From the NCBI RefSeq assembly GCF_039888675.1, contig NZ_JBDQQR010000002.1:1-64000 (forward strand): DNA of 64,000 nucleotides, in the 5' to 3' direction. The notes beneath the pieces are model-generated. The model worked only from the letters and a program-made list of their open reading frames with translations, was not told the DNA's origin and searched no databases. This document shows, piece after piece, positions 19,101 to 27,111 of this stretch (positions are counted from its first letter, which is position 1; each line of letters opens with the position of its first letter). The DNA is from Mesorhizobium sp. CAU 1732 (GTDB taxonomy: Bacteria; Pseudomonadota; Alphaproteobacteria; Rhizobiales; Rhizobiaceae). Position numbers and translations under genes: made by a program.

Positions 19101-19617
19101 GGTTGAAGATCGGGATCATCGCATCGACGAAGGCAAACTCGGTCGCATGCGCGTTGGTGGAGGATTCCGCCGTGTGGTCGTCGCCCATCAGAGCCAGCAC
19201 GCCGCCATGCTTCGACGTGCCGGCAAGGTTGGCATGGCGGAACACGTCGCCGGAGCGATCGACGCCGGGGCCTTTGCCGTACCAGACGGAGAAGACGCCG
19301 TCATACTTGCCCTCGCCAAGCAATTCGGTCTGCTGGGTGCCCCAGCACGCGGTCGCGGCCAGTTCCTCGTTGATGCCCGGCTGGAACACGATATCGGCGG
19401 CCTCGAGCTGGCGCTTCGCCTTCCACAATTGCTGGTCGAGCCCACCGAGCGGCGAACCGCGGTAGCCCGAAATGAAGCCTGCCGTACGCAGACCGGCGCG
19501 CAAGTCACGCTCGCGTTGCATCATCAGCATGCGGATGACGGCCTGCGAGCCGGAGACGAAAATCCGCTCTTTGGACAGGTCGAATTTGTCGTCGAGAGCA
19601 ACCTCGTGAAGTGTCAT
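16141..19617 (-). CDS. Indolepyruvate ferredoxin oxidoreductase (single-chain)
   Basis: 1158 residues, fusing pyrimidine-binding (FISGYRGSPLGGLDQ near the N-terminus), thiamine-diphosphate (GIGCHFMALW, NLGDGTYNHSG) and gamma (GIGGTGVVTIGAVLGMAAH) modules. Cysteine motifs TPYFCSGCPHN, CEGCGDCGVKSNC and CNKDFSCVNGFC can hold iron-sulfur clusters. It oxidatively decarboxylates aryl-2-oxoacids such as indolepyruvate to aryl-acetyl-CoA with ferredoxin reduction, in aromatic amino acid catabolism. The ATG at 19617 follows GGAGGAG; the reading from 19692 adds an unlikely extension. Single gene with its own promoter region. Confidence 0.93.
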   Translation of the reverse strand: MTLHEVALDDKFDLSKERIFVSGSQAVIRMLMMQRERDLRAGLRTAGFISGYRGSPLGGLDQQLWKAKRQLEAADIVFQPGINEELAATACWGTQQTELLGEGKYDGVFSVWYGKGPGVDRSGDVFRHANLAGTSKHGGVLALMGDDHTAESSTNAHATEFAFVDAMIPIFNPAGVQELVDYGLYGFALSRYAGTWSAIKCVKDNIESTASVDVSLDRLNIVYPEIDLPPGGLGIRHEIDQFGQEKRLHDYKRAAVAAFIRANGLNRIIYSGGSAPKIGIITIGKSYLDVRQALDEIGVDEATANRIGVRLFKVACPWPLDLEHVQDFARGLDTIIVVEEKRSLIEAQLREALYGAASQPVIIGKKDERGAALFEAAGALDPNDIAIALGQRVLKVIGHSDEVAGRVSQLRQFQAMLADTKDVASRTPYFCSGCPHNSSTKVPEGSIAGGGIGCHFMALWMDRSTVGFTAMGGEGVQWIGQAPFSKRGHMFQNLGDGTYNHSGSLAIRFALASDANITYKILYNDAVAMTGGQPHEGGLTVDMIANQVRAEGVDRIAVVTDEPDKYAGKVSFPSGATIHHRDELDLVQRELRDVPGVSVLLYDQTCAAEKRRRRKRGTFPDPDRRVIINELVCEGCGDCGVKSNCVSVQPVETEFGRKRRIDQSSCNKDFSCVNGFCPSFVTVHGAKLRKAQGVAGSADPLDGVPTPALFELGRAGWSSIIDGIGGTGVVTIGAVLGMAAHLEGRGCGMIDMAGLAQKGGAVFSHVRIARMPEDIHAIRVSAGKADLILGCDLVVSGNKKVLSAVREGETIFVANTAEVMPGDFARSADFSLPTERLKKAIRGAAGEDKAHFFDATKTAATLFGNSLGANMFMLGFAYQHGGLPLSAEAVEKAIDLNGQAVKMNIDAFRWGRRAAHDPEFVKGLVDGPATQAAPQQSDTLDDVISRREVFLTAYQNAAYAKRYRTKLDAIRATEARAAPGSTMLTEAVARNLFKLMAIKDEYEVARLYTDGSFKRQLEAQFQDFDRLEFHLAPPILGRKGIDGKPAKSSFGPWMMKAFGLLASFRGLRGTALDVFGYTQERRMERRVLADYESDLDLILAELSPGRIEAAVALASVPAMIRGYGHVRQASVAKAVPERERLVQRLRNTAPERTLEAAE

Positions 19618-19939
19618 CCAAATCTCCTCCGCCGCTCCCCGAAGCGGTATGCCACGAGGCCGCAGTGTTTCCGCCCCATGCATCCACGTCAACGAATTTC
19701 GCTAGGATTGCGATTGTGTCGCCGGCCCAACCATCGACGAACGAATCTGTCGCAAGACCTTGCGGCAGGTGGAATTTGTGGACAAAAAACGGGCCAGCAT
19801 TGCTTTCCAAGTCTGGTGCAAGCTGCTATCGGCGATCGCTCACCATGATCGAGCCAGCCGAAATTCAAGGGGCGGCGCCTCGATCATGTGCGGCGGAAGA
19901 CGTGGGGGAGTGCGGCGCTGCCGCGAGGGAGGACAATTC
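19618..19939. other. Intergenic region between divergent IOR and TRAP genes
   Basis: 322 bases upstream of both the oxidoreductase gene (minus) and the TRAP operon (plus). Reading frames across it have no ribosome-binding sites or family resemblance apart from the short leader ORF that starts at 19940. I expect the two divergent promoters here but could not single out convincing -35/-10 pairs. Confidence 0.6.
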
Positions 19940-20011
19940 ATGCGATCGAGACTCGATGATCGCCTTCGGGCGCATCTTGACCGGAAACGACTGCCGGGAT
20001 GGAACCTATGA
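19940..20011 (+). CDS. 23-residue leader ORF coupled to the TRAP permease gene
   Basis: A short ORF beginning MRSRLDDRLRAHLDRKR and ending PGWNL. A strong ribosome-binding site (GAGGGAGGA) lies just before its ATG, whereas dctQ itself has only a poor one. Its TGA (20009-20011) overlaps the dctQ ATG at 20008 as ATGA. This layout suggests translational coupling, with the leader delivering ribosomes to dctQ. The peptide is basic with no recognisable family; Arg codons are over-represented (7 of 23). Confidence 0.5.
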   Translation: MRSRLDDRLRAHLDRKRLPGWNL

Positions 20012-20565
20012 ACATACTCGTCTTCATCATCCGCGCCATCAGCGGACTTAACTCGATAATCGGCAAGACATTCTCATGGCTGTCCCTTGCCATCGTGCTC
20101 GTCTGCTTCACTGTCGTGGTTCAGCGCTACTTCTTCTCCACGACACAACTTTGGATGCAGGACCTTTACGTATGGCTGAACGGCGCGATGTTCACCGCAG
20201 TCGCAGGTTTCGCGCTTTTGAGAAATGACCACGTGCGCGTGGATATTTTCTATCGGCCGGCATCGATCGAGCGAAAGGCCTTGATCGATTTTATCGGCGT
20301 CGTTTTCTTCCTGCTGCCGTTTTGCTGGATCGTCTATGCGTATGGCTGGAATTACGTGGCCCGCTCGTGGCGGATCTACGAAGGCTCTCCCAACCCCGGG
20401 GGACTGAGGGGATACTTCATCCTCAAGTCGTTCATCATGGTCTTCACCGCTGTCGTGGCCTTGCAGGGCATCGCCATGGCGCTGCGCTCGATCCTGGTCC
20501 TCACACGCAGCGAGCATCTCTTGCCTGCGCATCTGCGCTACGAAAATGACGGGGGCTCCCACTAA
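20008..20565 (+). CDS. dctQ: TRAP transporter small permease (DctQ-like)
   Basis: 185 residues, four hydrophobic segments, with family features FSWLSLAIVLVCFTVVVQRY, LQDLYVWLNGAMFTAVAGFAL-like helix, and the loop NDHVRVDIFYRPAS. This is the small membrane subunit that pairs with DctM in sodium-driven TRAP uptake. I favour the ATG at 20008, which overlaps the leader stop; an ATG at 19999 is in frame. The subfamily is the one associated with TakP-type (2-oxoacid) receptors. Its TAA overlaps the dctM ATG by one base. Confidence 0.9.
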   Translation: MNILVFIIRAISGLNSIIGKTFSWLSLAIVLVCFTVVVQRYFFSTTQLWMQDLYVWLNGAMFTAVAGFALLRNDHVRVDIFYRPASIERKALIDFIGVVFFLLPFCWIVYAYGWNYVARSWRIYEGSPNPGGLRGYFILKSFIMVFTAVVALQGIAMALRSILVLTRSEHLLPAHLRYENDGGSH

Positions 20566-21956
20566 TGGATCCGGTACTTATCGGCGAGATTCTCGCCGGC
20601 CTGATGTTCTTCGGCATCATCGGCTTCCTTATGCTGGGTTTCCCGGTGGCCTTCTCGCTTGCCGGCGTTTCTTTGATGTTCGGTCTCGTCGGCATGTGGT
20701 TCGGCGTCTTCGACCCGTCCAATCTCGGCAGCCTTGCACCGCGCTATATCGGCTTCATGACAAACGAGGTTCTGGTCGCCGTTCCGCTTTTCATCTTCAT
20801 GGGCGTGATGCTCGAACGGTCCACGATCGCAGAGCAACTACTCACGACGATGGGCAAGCTGTTCGGCAACATGCGTGGCGGCCTCGGCATCTCAGTCATC
20901 ATCGTGGGAGCGCTGCTGGCGGCGTCGACCGGCGTGGTCGGCGCGACCGTCGTGACGATGGGTCTAATCTCGCTGCCGGCAATGCTGCGTGCGAACTACG
21001 ATCCCAAGCTGGCCACCGGCGTCATCTGCGCGTCCGGAACGCTCGGCCAGATCATCCCCCCCTCGACGGTCCTGATTTTCATGGGAGACATCCTGGCCGG
21101 CATCAATGCGCAAGTGCAGATGGCGAAGGGCAATTTCGCGCCTGCGCCAGTCTCGGTCGGCGATCTCTTCGCCGGCGCGATTCTTCCCGGCCTCCTTCTT
21201 GTGGCGCTCTATTTGTCCTGGATGATCTTTAAGGCGATCACCGATCCGACGTCATGCCCGGCAACACCCGTTCCCGAGGCGGAAAAGAAGGATCTGTTCC
21301 GGGAAGTGATCGTTGCGCTGGTGCCACCGCTGCTTCTGATCATAGCGGTTCTGGGTTCGATTCTCGGCGGCATTGCTACAGCCACTGAGGCTGCATCGGT
21401 CGGCGCTGTCGGCGCGATGGTCCTGTCGGCGCTTCGCTGGAAACTGTCGTTCACCATCCTGCGTCAGGCGGTGATATCGACGGCCACGATCACGTCTATG
21501 GTGTTCGTCATTCTGCTGGGCGCCTCGGTGTTCTCGATCGTCTTCCGCCTGATGGGCGGCGAGAACCTCGTTCACGAGTTCCTCGAAGGCTTGCCGGGCG
21601 GAACATTGGCGGCGGTTGCCGTCGTGATGTTCATCATGTTCCTGCTCGGCTTCATCCTGGACACGTTCGAGATCATCTTCATCGTGATCCCGATCACCGC
21701 ACCGATCCTTCTCACGCTGGGCGTAGACCCGGTCTGGCTTGGCGTTCTCGTCGGTGTGAACCTCCAGACGTCGTTCCTGACGCCGCCGTTCGGCTTCTCT
21801 CTGTTCTACCTGAGAGGTGTGGCGCCAGCGAGTGTGACCACGGGCATGATCTACAAGGGCATCATTCCCTTCGTATGTCTGCAACTCGTTGCCATGGCGC
21901 TGATGTTTGCTTTCCCGGGGCTTGCCACATGGCTGCCGCGTTGGATCTATAGCTGA
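20565..21956 (+). CDS. dctM: TRAP transporter large permease (DctM-like)
   Basis: 463 residues with about twelve hydrophobic segments, including PVAFSLAGVSLMFGLVGMWF, VPLFIFMGVMLERS, GALLAASTGVVGATVVTMG and QIIPPSTVLIFMGD, typical of the DctM ion-coupled translocation subunit. The cytoplasmic and membrane layout is full-length. The ATG overlaps the dctQ stop (TAATG). The cognate binding protein is likely the TakP-like gene at 22767-23864, transcribed toward it. Confidence 0.93.
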   Translation: MDPVLIGEILAGLMFFGIIGFLMLGFPVAFSLAGVSLMFGLVGMWFGVFDPSNLGSLAPRYIGFMTNEVLVAVPLFIFMGVMLERSTIAEQLLTTMGKLFGNMRGGLGISVIIVGALLAASTGVVGATVVTMGLISLPAMLRANYDPKLATGVICASGTLGQIIPPSTVLIFMGDILAGINAQVQMAKGNFAPAPVSVGDLFAGAILPGLLLVALYLSWMIFKAITDPTSCPATPVPEAEKKDLFREVIVALVPPLLLIIAVLGSILGGIATATEAASVGAVGAMVLSALRWKLSFTILRQAVISTATITSMVFVILLGASVFSIVFRLMGGENLVHEFLEGLPGGTLAAVAVVMFIMFLLGFILDTFEIIFIVIPITAPILLTLGVDPVWLGVLVGVNLQTSFLTPPFGFSLFYLRGVAPASVTTGMIYKGIIPFVCLQLVAMALMFAFPGLATWLPRWIYS

Positions 21957-21978
21957 TCGGCGATTGACACCGAATGCA

Positions 21979-22011
21979 GGGCCGGTGGATGACCTCTACC
22001 GGCCCTTTTTT
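21979..22011 (+). terminator. Rho-independent terminator of the TRAP permease operon
   Basis: GGGCCGGT (21979-21986) pairs perfectly with ACCGGCCC (21998-22005) across an 11-base loop, followed by six T residues (22006-22011). It starts 23 bases after the dctM stop and ends before exoD, so exoD should have its own promoter or depend on readthrough. Confidence 0.88.
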
Positions 22012-22030
22012 ATGCGCTGAGGAATGCCGG

Positions 22031-22669
22031 ATGAGTGTCGCCTACGACGATCGCGCCGAATCGATGAAGTCCGCACTTCAGCGGACCATCGACATGATCG
22101 ACGACAAGGGCGTCACGCTAAGGCAGATGCTGGCGGAGATCGGCGACCACGGACCGCTCCTGCTGTGCGCGCTGTTGACCGTTCCTTTCCTCCTGCCGGT
22201 TTCGATCCCCGGCGTCAGCACGGTCTTCGGCCTCGCGATCATTCTGCTGGGGTTTGCAGTCGCGCTGAACCGTACCCCTTGGCTTCCGTCCAGGCTCATG
22301 GATCGCTCGATCGACGGTGGGAAGCTGCGATCGGTGCTCGAGCGCGGTGTTTCGCTGATCGACCGCATCGAGGGCGTGATCAGGCCGCGGGCCAAGGCGA
22401 TCACCGGAAGCGGTTTTGCCGGCAGGGTAAACGGTCTTGCGATCGTCGCCGGCGGCGTCCTGCTGTTGTTTCCGCTCGGGCTGGTGCCCTTCTCGAACAC
22501 CTTGCCCGCCTTCGCCATCCTGTTCCTCTGCATCGGCATGTCGCAGCGCGACGGGTACCTGGTGCTGGCGGGATACGGGATGCTCGCGGCGACGGTGGTC
22601 TATTTCTCGGTTCTCGGCTACGCCGCGATAACGGCGGGACGCGGGCTCGCCTCGATGTTCGGCGGCTAG
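22031..22669 (+). CDS. exoD: ExoD-family membrane protein
   Basis: 212 residues matching ExoD (PF06055): KGVTLRQMLAEIGDHGPLLLCALLTVPFLLP, PVSIPGVSTVFGLAIILLG, and a C-terminal group of hydrophobic segments with PLGLVPFSNTLPAFAILFLC. ExoD was described in Sinorhizobium as affecting exopolysaccharide production and alkali tolerance; its molecular role is unclear. GAGGAATGCCGG precedes the ATG at 22031; the longer frame from 21974 would read through the terminator stem. It lies between the TRAP permease genes and the binding-protein gene. Confidence 0.87.
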   Translation: MSVAYDDRAESMKSALQRTIDMIDDKGVTLRQMLAEIGDHGPLLLCALLTVPFLLPVSIPGVSTVFGLAIILLGFAVALNRTPWLPSRLMDRSIDGGKLRSVLERGVSLIDRIEGVIRPRAKAITGSGFAGRVNGLAIVAGGVLLLFPLGLVPFSNTLPAFAILFLCIGMSQRDGYLVLAGYGMLAATVVYFSVLGYAAITAGRGLASMFGG

Positions 22670-22715
22670 GTCCGAATGGACAGCCTTCCGAAAGCTCACA
22701 GCTAGATCATGAAAA

Positions 22716-22741
22716 AAGCCCGGGATTTCGCTCCCGGGCTT
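22716..22741. terminator. Bidirectional terminator between exoD and the TRAP receptor gene
   Basis: Perfect 10-bp stem AAGCCCGGGA (22716-22725) and TCCCGGGCTT (22732-22741) with a 6-base loop, flanked by an A-run on the left and T-rich sequence on the right, so it can end transcription of both convergent genes. Confidence 0.88.
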
Positions 22742-22766
22742 CGTGTTTTCAGTCCGACCTCAACGA

Positions 22767-23864
22767 TCAGATATGGAAGTACTTCTCGCGCGCCTGGATG
22801 AAGAGCGAGTCGGTGCCTTCGGTCTTCTGGCGAACGATGTTGAGCGCCGAAACGAAGCTCTCGGCGGTCTTCTTGGTCAGGGCGTCGCTGGAGTCCAGCA
22901 GGCCCGTCATGACCTCCTTGGCCGCAACCGCACCCGCCTCGAGGATCTCGTCGGGGAACGGCAGAACCTTCACGCCGTGATCGTTGACGAGCGTCTGGAG
23001 CGCGCGCGGATCGTTCGCGGCGAAGTCAGCAGCGACGTTGTCGTATTCAGCCGCACAGGCATCCTTGACGATCGCCTGAAGATCGGCCGGCAGTTCCTGG
23101 AATTTCGCCTTGTCGACGACCAGCTCGGTCGCCAGGCCCGGCTCGATGAAGCTCGGGAAGTAGTAGTTCTTGGCGATCTGGTAGAAACCGAGTGCCAGGT
23201 CGTTGTAGGGACCCACGAACTCGGCCGCGTCGAGCGTCCCGGACTGGAGAGCCTGGAAGATTTCGCCGGCCGCCATGTTGGTGACGGATGCGCCAAGCTT
23301 CTCCCACACCTGGCCGCCAAGGCCGGGCGTGCGGAAGCGAAGGCCTTGGATATCGGACACGCCGGTCAGTTCGTTGCGGAACCAGCCGCCGGCCTGCGTG
23401 CCGGTATCACCCGACAGAAATGCCTGAACCCCGAACTGGTCGTAGATTTCGTCCCAGATTTCCTGGCCGCCGAGGTGGCGAACCCACGCGGTTAACTCGC
23501 GCGAGGTCATGCCGTAGGGAACGCCGGTGAAGAAGGAGAGGCCGGCGCTTTTGTTCTGCCAGTAATAGGCAGCGCCGTGGCTCATCTCGGCCGAACCTTC
23601 GATGACTGCGTCGAGCGACTGAAGCGGCGGCACGAGTTCGCCTGCGGAATAGACCTGAATGGTCAGACGGCCGCCCGATGCTGCCGTGATGCGGTCACCA
23701 AGACGCTGCGCGCCGACACCGAGACCGGGAAAGTTCTTCGGCCATGTGGTGACCATGCGCCAGGTCTGGTTGCCCTGTGCGATTGCAGGCGCGGCGAGCG
23801 TGGACGCGGCGACAGCACCCGCACCGGCAAAGCCAGCCTTTGTGATAAACGAACGACGATCCAT
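22767..23864 (-). CDS. TRAP transporter substrate-binding protein (TakP-like, Tat-exported)
   Basis: 365 residues. The N-terminus MDRRSFITKAGFAGAG and a following hydrophobic stretch ending APAIAQ is a twin-arginine signal. The mature part matches the DctP fold of the TakP subfamily: TWPKNFPGLGVGAQRLGDRI, GELVPPLQSLDAV, FRTPGLGGQVWEKLGAS, and DAAEFVGPYNDLALGFYQIA. TakP receptors bind 2-oxoacids such as pyruvate. GGGAGG precedes the ATG at 23864. Its permeases probably are the dctQM genes 800 bases away in convergent orientation. Confidence 0.9.
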   Translation of the reverse strand: MDRRSFITKAGFAGAGAVAASTLAAPAIAQGNQTWRMVTTWPKNFPGLGVGAQRLGDRITAASGGRLTIQVYSAGELVPPLQSLDAVIEGSAEMSHGAAYYWQNKSAGLSFFTGVPYGMTSRELTAWVRHLGGQEIWDEIYDQFGVQAFLSGDTGTQAGGWFRNELTGVSDIQGLRFRTPGLGGQVWEKLGASVTNMAAGEIFQALQSGTLDAAEFVGPYNDLALGFYQIAKNYYFPSFIEPGLATELVVDKAKFQELPADLQAIVKDACAAEYDNVAADFAANDPRALQTLVNDHGVKVLPFPDEILEAGAVAAKEVMTGLLDSSDALTKKTAESFVSALNIVRQKTEGTDSLFIQAREKYFHI

Positions 23865-24175
23865 GGATGTACCTCCCAAAGTGGATTTTTTGATCCCAAG
23901 AAAAACGGAGATCGAGGCAAAACCGCGCAGCAAGCGCAGCCTCCCCCCGGTAGCCGGCGCGTATAAATACACGCTGAGTCACGCGAGTCCAGCCGAATGG
24001 ACGCATGAGACGAAAGTGCTATCGCGTTGTGCAGCAAGGCGTTGTGCTCGATTATTGACGTCTTTCCGGGTGCTTCCTGGCACAAGGCCTCGCGCTTGGA
24101 AAATAGCCGCGATCAGGCTAGAGATTTGTAGAAATCTGTCAGGAAAGGCCGGGCCCGATCCGGTTCGGAAACGCC
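23865..24175. other. Intergenic region, divergent promoters
   Basis: 311 bases between the TRAP receptor gene (minus) and the amidotransferase gene (plus). It is locally AT-richer than the genes. Frames crossing it are antisense extensions with no ribosome-binding sites. No clear operator or hairpin was found. Confidence 0.55.
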
Positions 24176-24949
24176 ATGAACCAGCCTCTCGTCGCCGTGT
24201 CGACCGATGTCCGCCAGTTCGACAACTACACGTGGCATGCGGCCCCGCAGCAATATCTCGATGCTGCGATTTCCGTGGCAGACGTGTTTCCGCTGCTCGT
24301 GCCGTCCTTCGGCGAACGGCTCGATCTCGAATCGTTGCTGGCCCGGGTCGATGGCGTGATGGTCACCGGGTCGAAATCCAACGTCCACCCCTCTCTCTAC
24401 GGTGCCGAAGCGACGGAGGCCGACGGCCCGTATGACGAAGCGCGCGATTCCACCACCCTGCCGCTGATCCGCATGGCGATCGAGCGTGGCGTGCCGCTGC
24501 TCGCGATCTGCCGCGGCATCCAGGAACTGAACGTGGCGCTGGGCGGCACGCTGGCCAGCGAGATCCAGGAGCAGGAGGGCAGGCTCGACCACCGCGCCCC
24601 GGTGAGCGACGATCAGAACGAGCGCTTCGCCATCCGCCAGCCGGTTTCGATCAAGCCGGGAAGCTGCCTCGCAGGCATCTTCGGGGCGGGCGAGGTGATG
24701 GTCAACTCGGTCCACCGGCAGGCCGTCGATCGGTTGGGCGACCGGTTGCAGGTCGAAGCCGTGGCGCAGGATGGCACCGTCGAGGCGGTGTCCGTGATCA
24801 ACGCACGCGCCTTCGCGGTCGGCGTCCAGTGGCACCCGGAATACTGGGCGAAGTCCGACGATGCATCGGCGCGCGTGTTCAAGGCTTTCGGCGATGCAGC
24901 TAGAGACCATGCCGCCGCGCGCGGCGGCCGGCTGGCAGCGGCCGAGTAG
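24176..24949 (+). CDS. Class I glutamine amidotransferase-like hydrolase (PuuD/gamma-Glu-GABA type)
   Basis: 257 residues of the peptidase C26 family. Nucleophile Cys112 lies in LLAICRGIQELNVALGG, and His220 and Glu222 in VGVQWHPEYW complete the triad. The N-terminus MNQPLVAVSTDVRQ and VMVTGSKSNVHPSLY resemble gamma-glutamyl-gamma-aminobutyrate hydrolases, which release GABA in the gamma-glutamylated putrescine pathway. Homologues with other gamma-glutamyl amides exist, so the substrate is not certain. A gamma-glutamylputrescine-synthetase-like gene lies 9 kb away (33966). It is monocistronic. It should not be confused with the urate hydroxylase also called PuuD. Confidence 0.85.
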   Translation: MNQPLVAVSTDVRQFDNYTWHAAPQQYLDAAISVADVFPLLVPSFGERLDLESLLARVDGVMVTGSKSNVHPSLYGAEATEADGPYDEARDSTTLPLIRMAIERGVPLLAICRGIQELNVALGGTLASEIQEQEGRLDHRAPVSDDQNERFAIRQPVSIKPGSCLAGIFGAGEVMVNSVHRQAVDRLGDRLQVEAVAQDGTVEAVSVINARAFAVGVQWHPEYWAKSDDASARVFKAFGDAARDHAAARGGRLAAAE

Positions 24950-24982
24950 CCGCTTCCACCCAGCGGAAGCGGAGCGGTGGGC

Positions 24983-25960
24983 TCAGGCCTTACCGTTCTT
25001 GACGTGCACCGTCTCCGGCACCGCCGTCAGCGGCTTGCCCTCGTCGAACCACGACACGAGATTGTCGACGACGAGATCGGCCATCGCCTGACGCGTATGG
25101 AGCGACGCGGAGCCGACATGCGGAAGCAGGCTCGCATTCGGCGCCTGCATGAGATCGTCCGGGACGTTCGGTTCCTTTTCGAAGACGTCGAGGCCGGCCG
25201 CCATGATCGTGCCGTCCGAAAGCGCCTTTGCCAGCGCCGCCTCATCGACCGTGGTGCCACGCCCGATATTGACGAACACGCCTGTCGGGCCGAGCGCCGC
25301 CAGCACTTCGGCGTTCACCGCCTTCTCAGTCGACGCGCCGCCGGGCGCGACCGAGATCAGCGTATCGACGCTTTTTGCAAGGCCGACCAGCGTGTCGTGA
25401 TAGGCATAGCCGAGCCCGTCGACCTTGCGGCGGTTGTGATAACTGACCGGCAGACCGAATGCCTCGACACGGCGCGCGATCGCCAGGCCGATGCGCCCCA
25501 TGCCGAAGATGCCCACCGAGCGCGCCCGCAACGTGCCGCGTGTCAGCGGGTAATTGCCCGCGCTGGCCCATTTTCCCGCGCGCAGCCACGCTTCCGCCTT
25601 CGGCAGTTCGCGAACGGCGTTGATGAGCAGGCCGATCGCCGTGTCGGCGACCTCCTCGGTGAGGACGTCGGGCGTATTCGTCACCATGACGCCCTTGGAC
25701 CCTGCATGCTTCGCATCGACATGGTCGTAGCCGACACCGAAGCTCGCGATGATTTCGAGATTGGGCAGGGCATCGATGAAGGCAGCGTCGATCCGGGTCA
25801 TCGAAGCGATGCCGCGCACGCTCCCACGCTCGTCCTCGGAAAGAAGGCTTGCATCGGCAGCCTTCACATTCAGTGTCGGGAACAAGGCATTGAGGCGTTC
25901 AACCGCATGCTTATGCATATGCGATGGTACGAGGATCGTGGCTTCTTGACGTTTCGACAC
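24983..25960 (-). CDS. D-2-hydroxyacid dehydrogenase
   Basis: 325 residues. NAD(P)-binding GMGRIG near residue 155 and catalytic elements NIGRG (Arg), EKEPNVP (Glu) and LLPHVGSAS (His) are intact. The N-terminal catalytic half contains EIIASFGVGYDHVD. The family interconverts 2-oxoacids and D-2-hydroxyacids; glyoxylate/hydroxypyruvate reductases are the nearest class. The stop is 34 bases from the convergent amidotransferase gene. A LacI-type gene lies 100 bases upstream on the same strand and may be co-transcribed. Confidence 0.9.
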   Translation of the reverse strand: MSKRQEATILVPSHMHKHAVERLNALFPTLNVKAADASLLSEDERGSVRGIASMTRIDAAFIDALPNLEIIASFGVGYDHVDAKHAGSKGVMVTNTPDVLTEEVADTAIGLLINAVRELPKAEAWLRAGKWASAGNYPLTRGTLRARSVGIFGMGRIGLAIARRVEAFGLPVSYHNRRKVDGLGYAYHDTLVGLAKSVDTLISVAPGGASTEKAVNAEVLAALGPTGVFVNIGRGTTVDEAALAKALSDGTIMAAGLDVFEKEPNVPDDLMQAPNASLLPHVGSASLHTRQAMADLVVDNLVSWFDEGKPLTAVPETVHVKNGKA

Positions 25961-26060
25961 TGCATGCTCTCCTGAATGCGACTATCGGCGCGCAGACTAG
26001 AGGAAGTCATCCCAAGTTTGAACCTTGGACGACCACCGGCGCCGCTATGTTGGTAGGCTT

Positions 26061-27080
26061 TTAGCGCTCGACCGGTTTTCCGGTCGATTGCCTGACATGG
26101 AGTTCGGGCCGGATCAGCTCTTGCCCGCCATGGATTTCGATGCCGTTCAGGCGATCGAGCAGCGCACGCGCCGCACGCCGCCCCACTTCGCGCTGGCCGT
26201 TCCATACGGTCGTCAGCGCCGGCGTGGCGATCGCGGCTTCCTCGAGATCGTCGTACCCGGTTACGGACACGTCGACGCCCGGTGTCAGGCCGGCCCGGTA
26301 GATACCGTTCATGAGACCGATCGCGACCAGGTCGTTCCAGCAAACCGCCGCGGTCGGCTTGTCCTTGTGCGCCAGGAATTGCTGGGAGGCCTCGAAGCCG
26401 CCCTGCTTCGTCCGGGGGCCGGGCATGCGCCAGTCGGTGCGGACCTCCAGCCCGGCATTCTCCATGGCGATGACGTAGCCGCGATAGCGATCTCGGCCGG
26501 TGGAGGTCTGGTCCGTGCCGCCGATCATCACGATGCGGCGGTGACCGAGCGAGATCAGATGGTTGGTGGCGATCCCGATGCCATAGGAATCGTCGCCGCG
26601 AAACACCGGCACATCGGCCCCCTCGACCGATCGCGCGATCAGTACCGCCGGCAGCCCATTATCCTCGGCAAGCTGGATATCCTGCGGCGGCGTTCCGATC
26701 GCCGGCGACATGATCACGCCGTCGGCGCCGAGTTGCAGCAGCGTGTCGATGAAGGTGCGCTGCTTTTCGAGCTGATCGTAGTGGTTGGACAGGAGGAAAG
26801 TCTGCCGGCTGCGGTCCAGCTCGCTCTCGATCGAGCGCAGGATTTCGGCGAAGAATGGGTTCATGATGTCGTGCACGACGACACCCACGATGCCCGAGCG
26901 CGAGGTGCGAAGGCTCGCCGCGCGCCGGTTGTAGATGTAGCCGATAGTGCGCGCGTGTTCCTTGATGCGCTCGCGCGTGCCGTCGGCGACCAACGGGCTG
27001 TCGCGCAGCGCCAGAGACACCGTGGCGGTCGAGACGCCGAGCGCTTCGGCGATCGTCGAGAGCTTGATCTTTTGTGCCAG
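26061..27080 (-). CDS. LacI-family transcriptional regulator (probable CTG start)
   Basis: 339 residues from a proposed CTG start: N-terminal HTH KLSTIAEALGVSTATVSLAL, hinge region RRAASLRTSRSG, then a periplasmic-binding-like sensor domain (IVGVVVHDIMNPFFAEILRS, GYDDLEEAAIATPALT). A strong AGGAGG lies exactly six bases before CTG at 27080, giving a protein starting AQKIKL after the initiator; the only upstream alternative, TTG at 27107, has no site. Probably senses a sugar or hydroxyacid; neighbours are a 2-hydroxyacid dehydrogenase downstream and an EamA transporter upstream. Confidence 0.82.
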   Translation of the reverse strand: MAQKIKLSTIAEALGVSTATVSLALRDSPLVADGTRERIKEHARTIGYIYNRRAASLRTSRSGIVGVVVHDIMNPFFAEILRSIESELDRSRQTFLLSNHYDQLEKQRTFIDTLLQLGADGVIMSPAIGTPPQDIQLAEDNGLPAVLIARSVEGADVPVFRGDDSYGIGIATNHLISLGHRRIVMIGGTDQTSTGRDRYRGYVIAMENAGLEVRTDWRMPGPRTKQGGFEASQQFLAHKDKPTAAVCWNDLVAIGLMNGIYRAGLTPGVDVSVTGYDDLEEAAIATPALTTVWNGQREVGRRAARALLDRLNGIEIHGGQELIRPELHVRQSTGKPVER

Positions 27081-27111
27081 GGAACCCCTCCTCCCGGAGC
27101 TGTGCAACGTC

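Noticed and set aside
21974..22030. Longer N-terminus for the ExoD protein
   Set aside because: It would be encoded by the terminator stem of the upstream operon; the ATG at 22031 has a good ribosome-binding site.
23865..24175. Coding sequence in the gap between the TRAP receptor and amidotransferase genes
   Set aside because: Frames there are extensions or antisense with no ribosome-binding site, and composition is non-coding-like.
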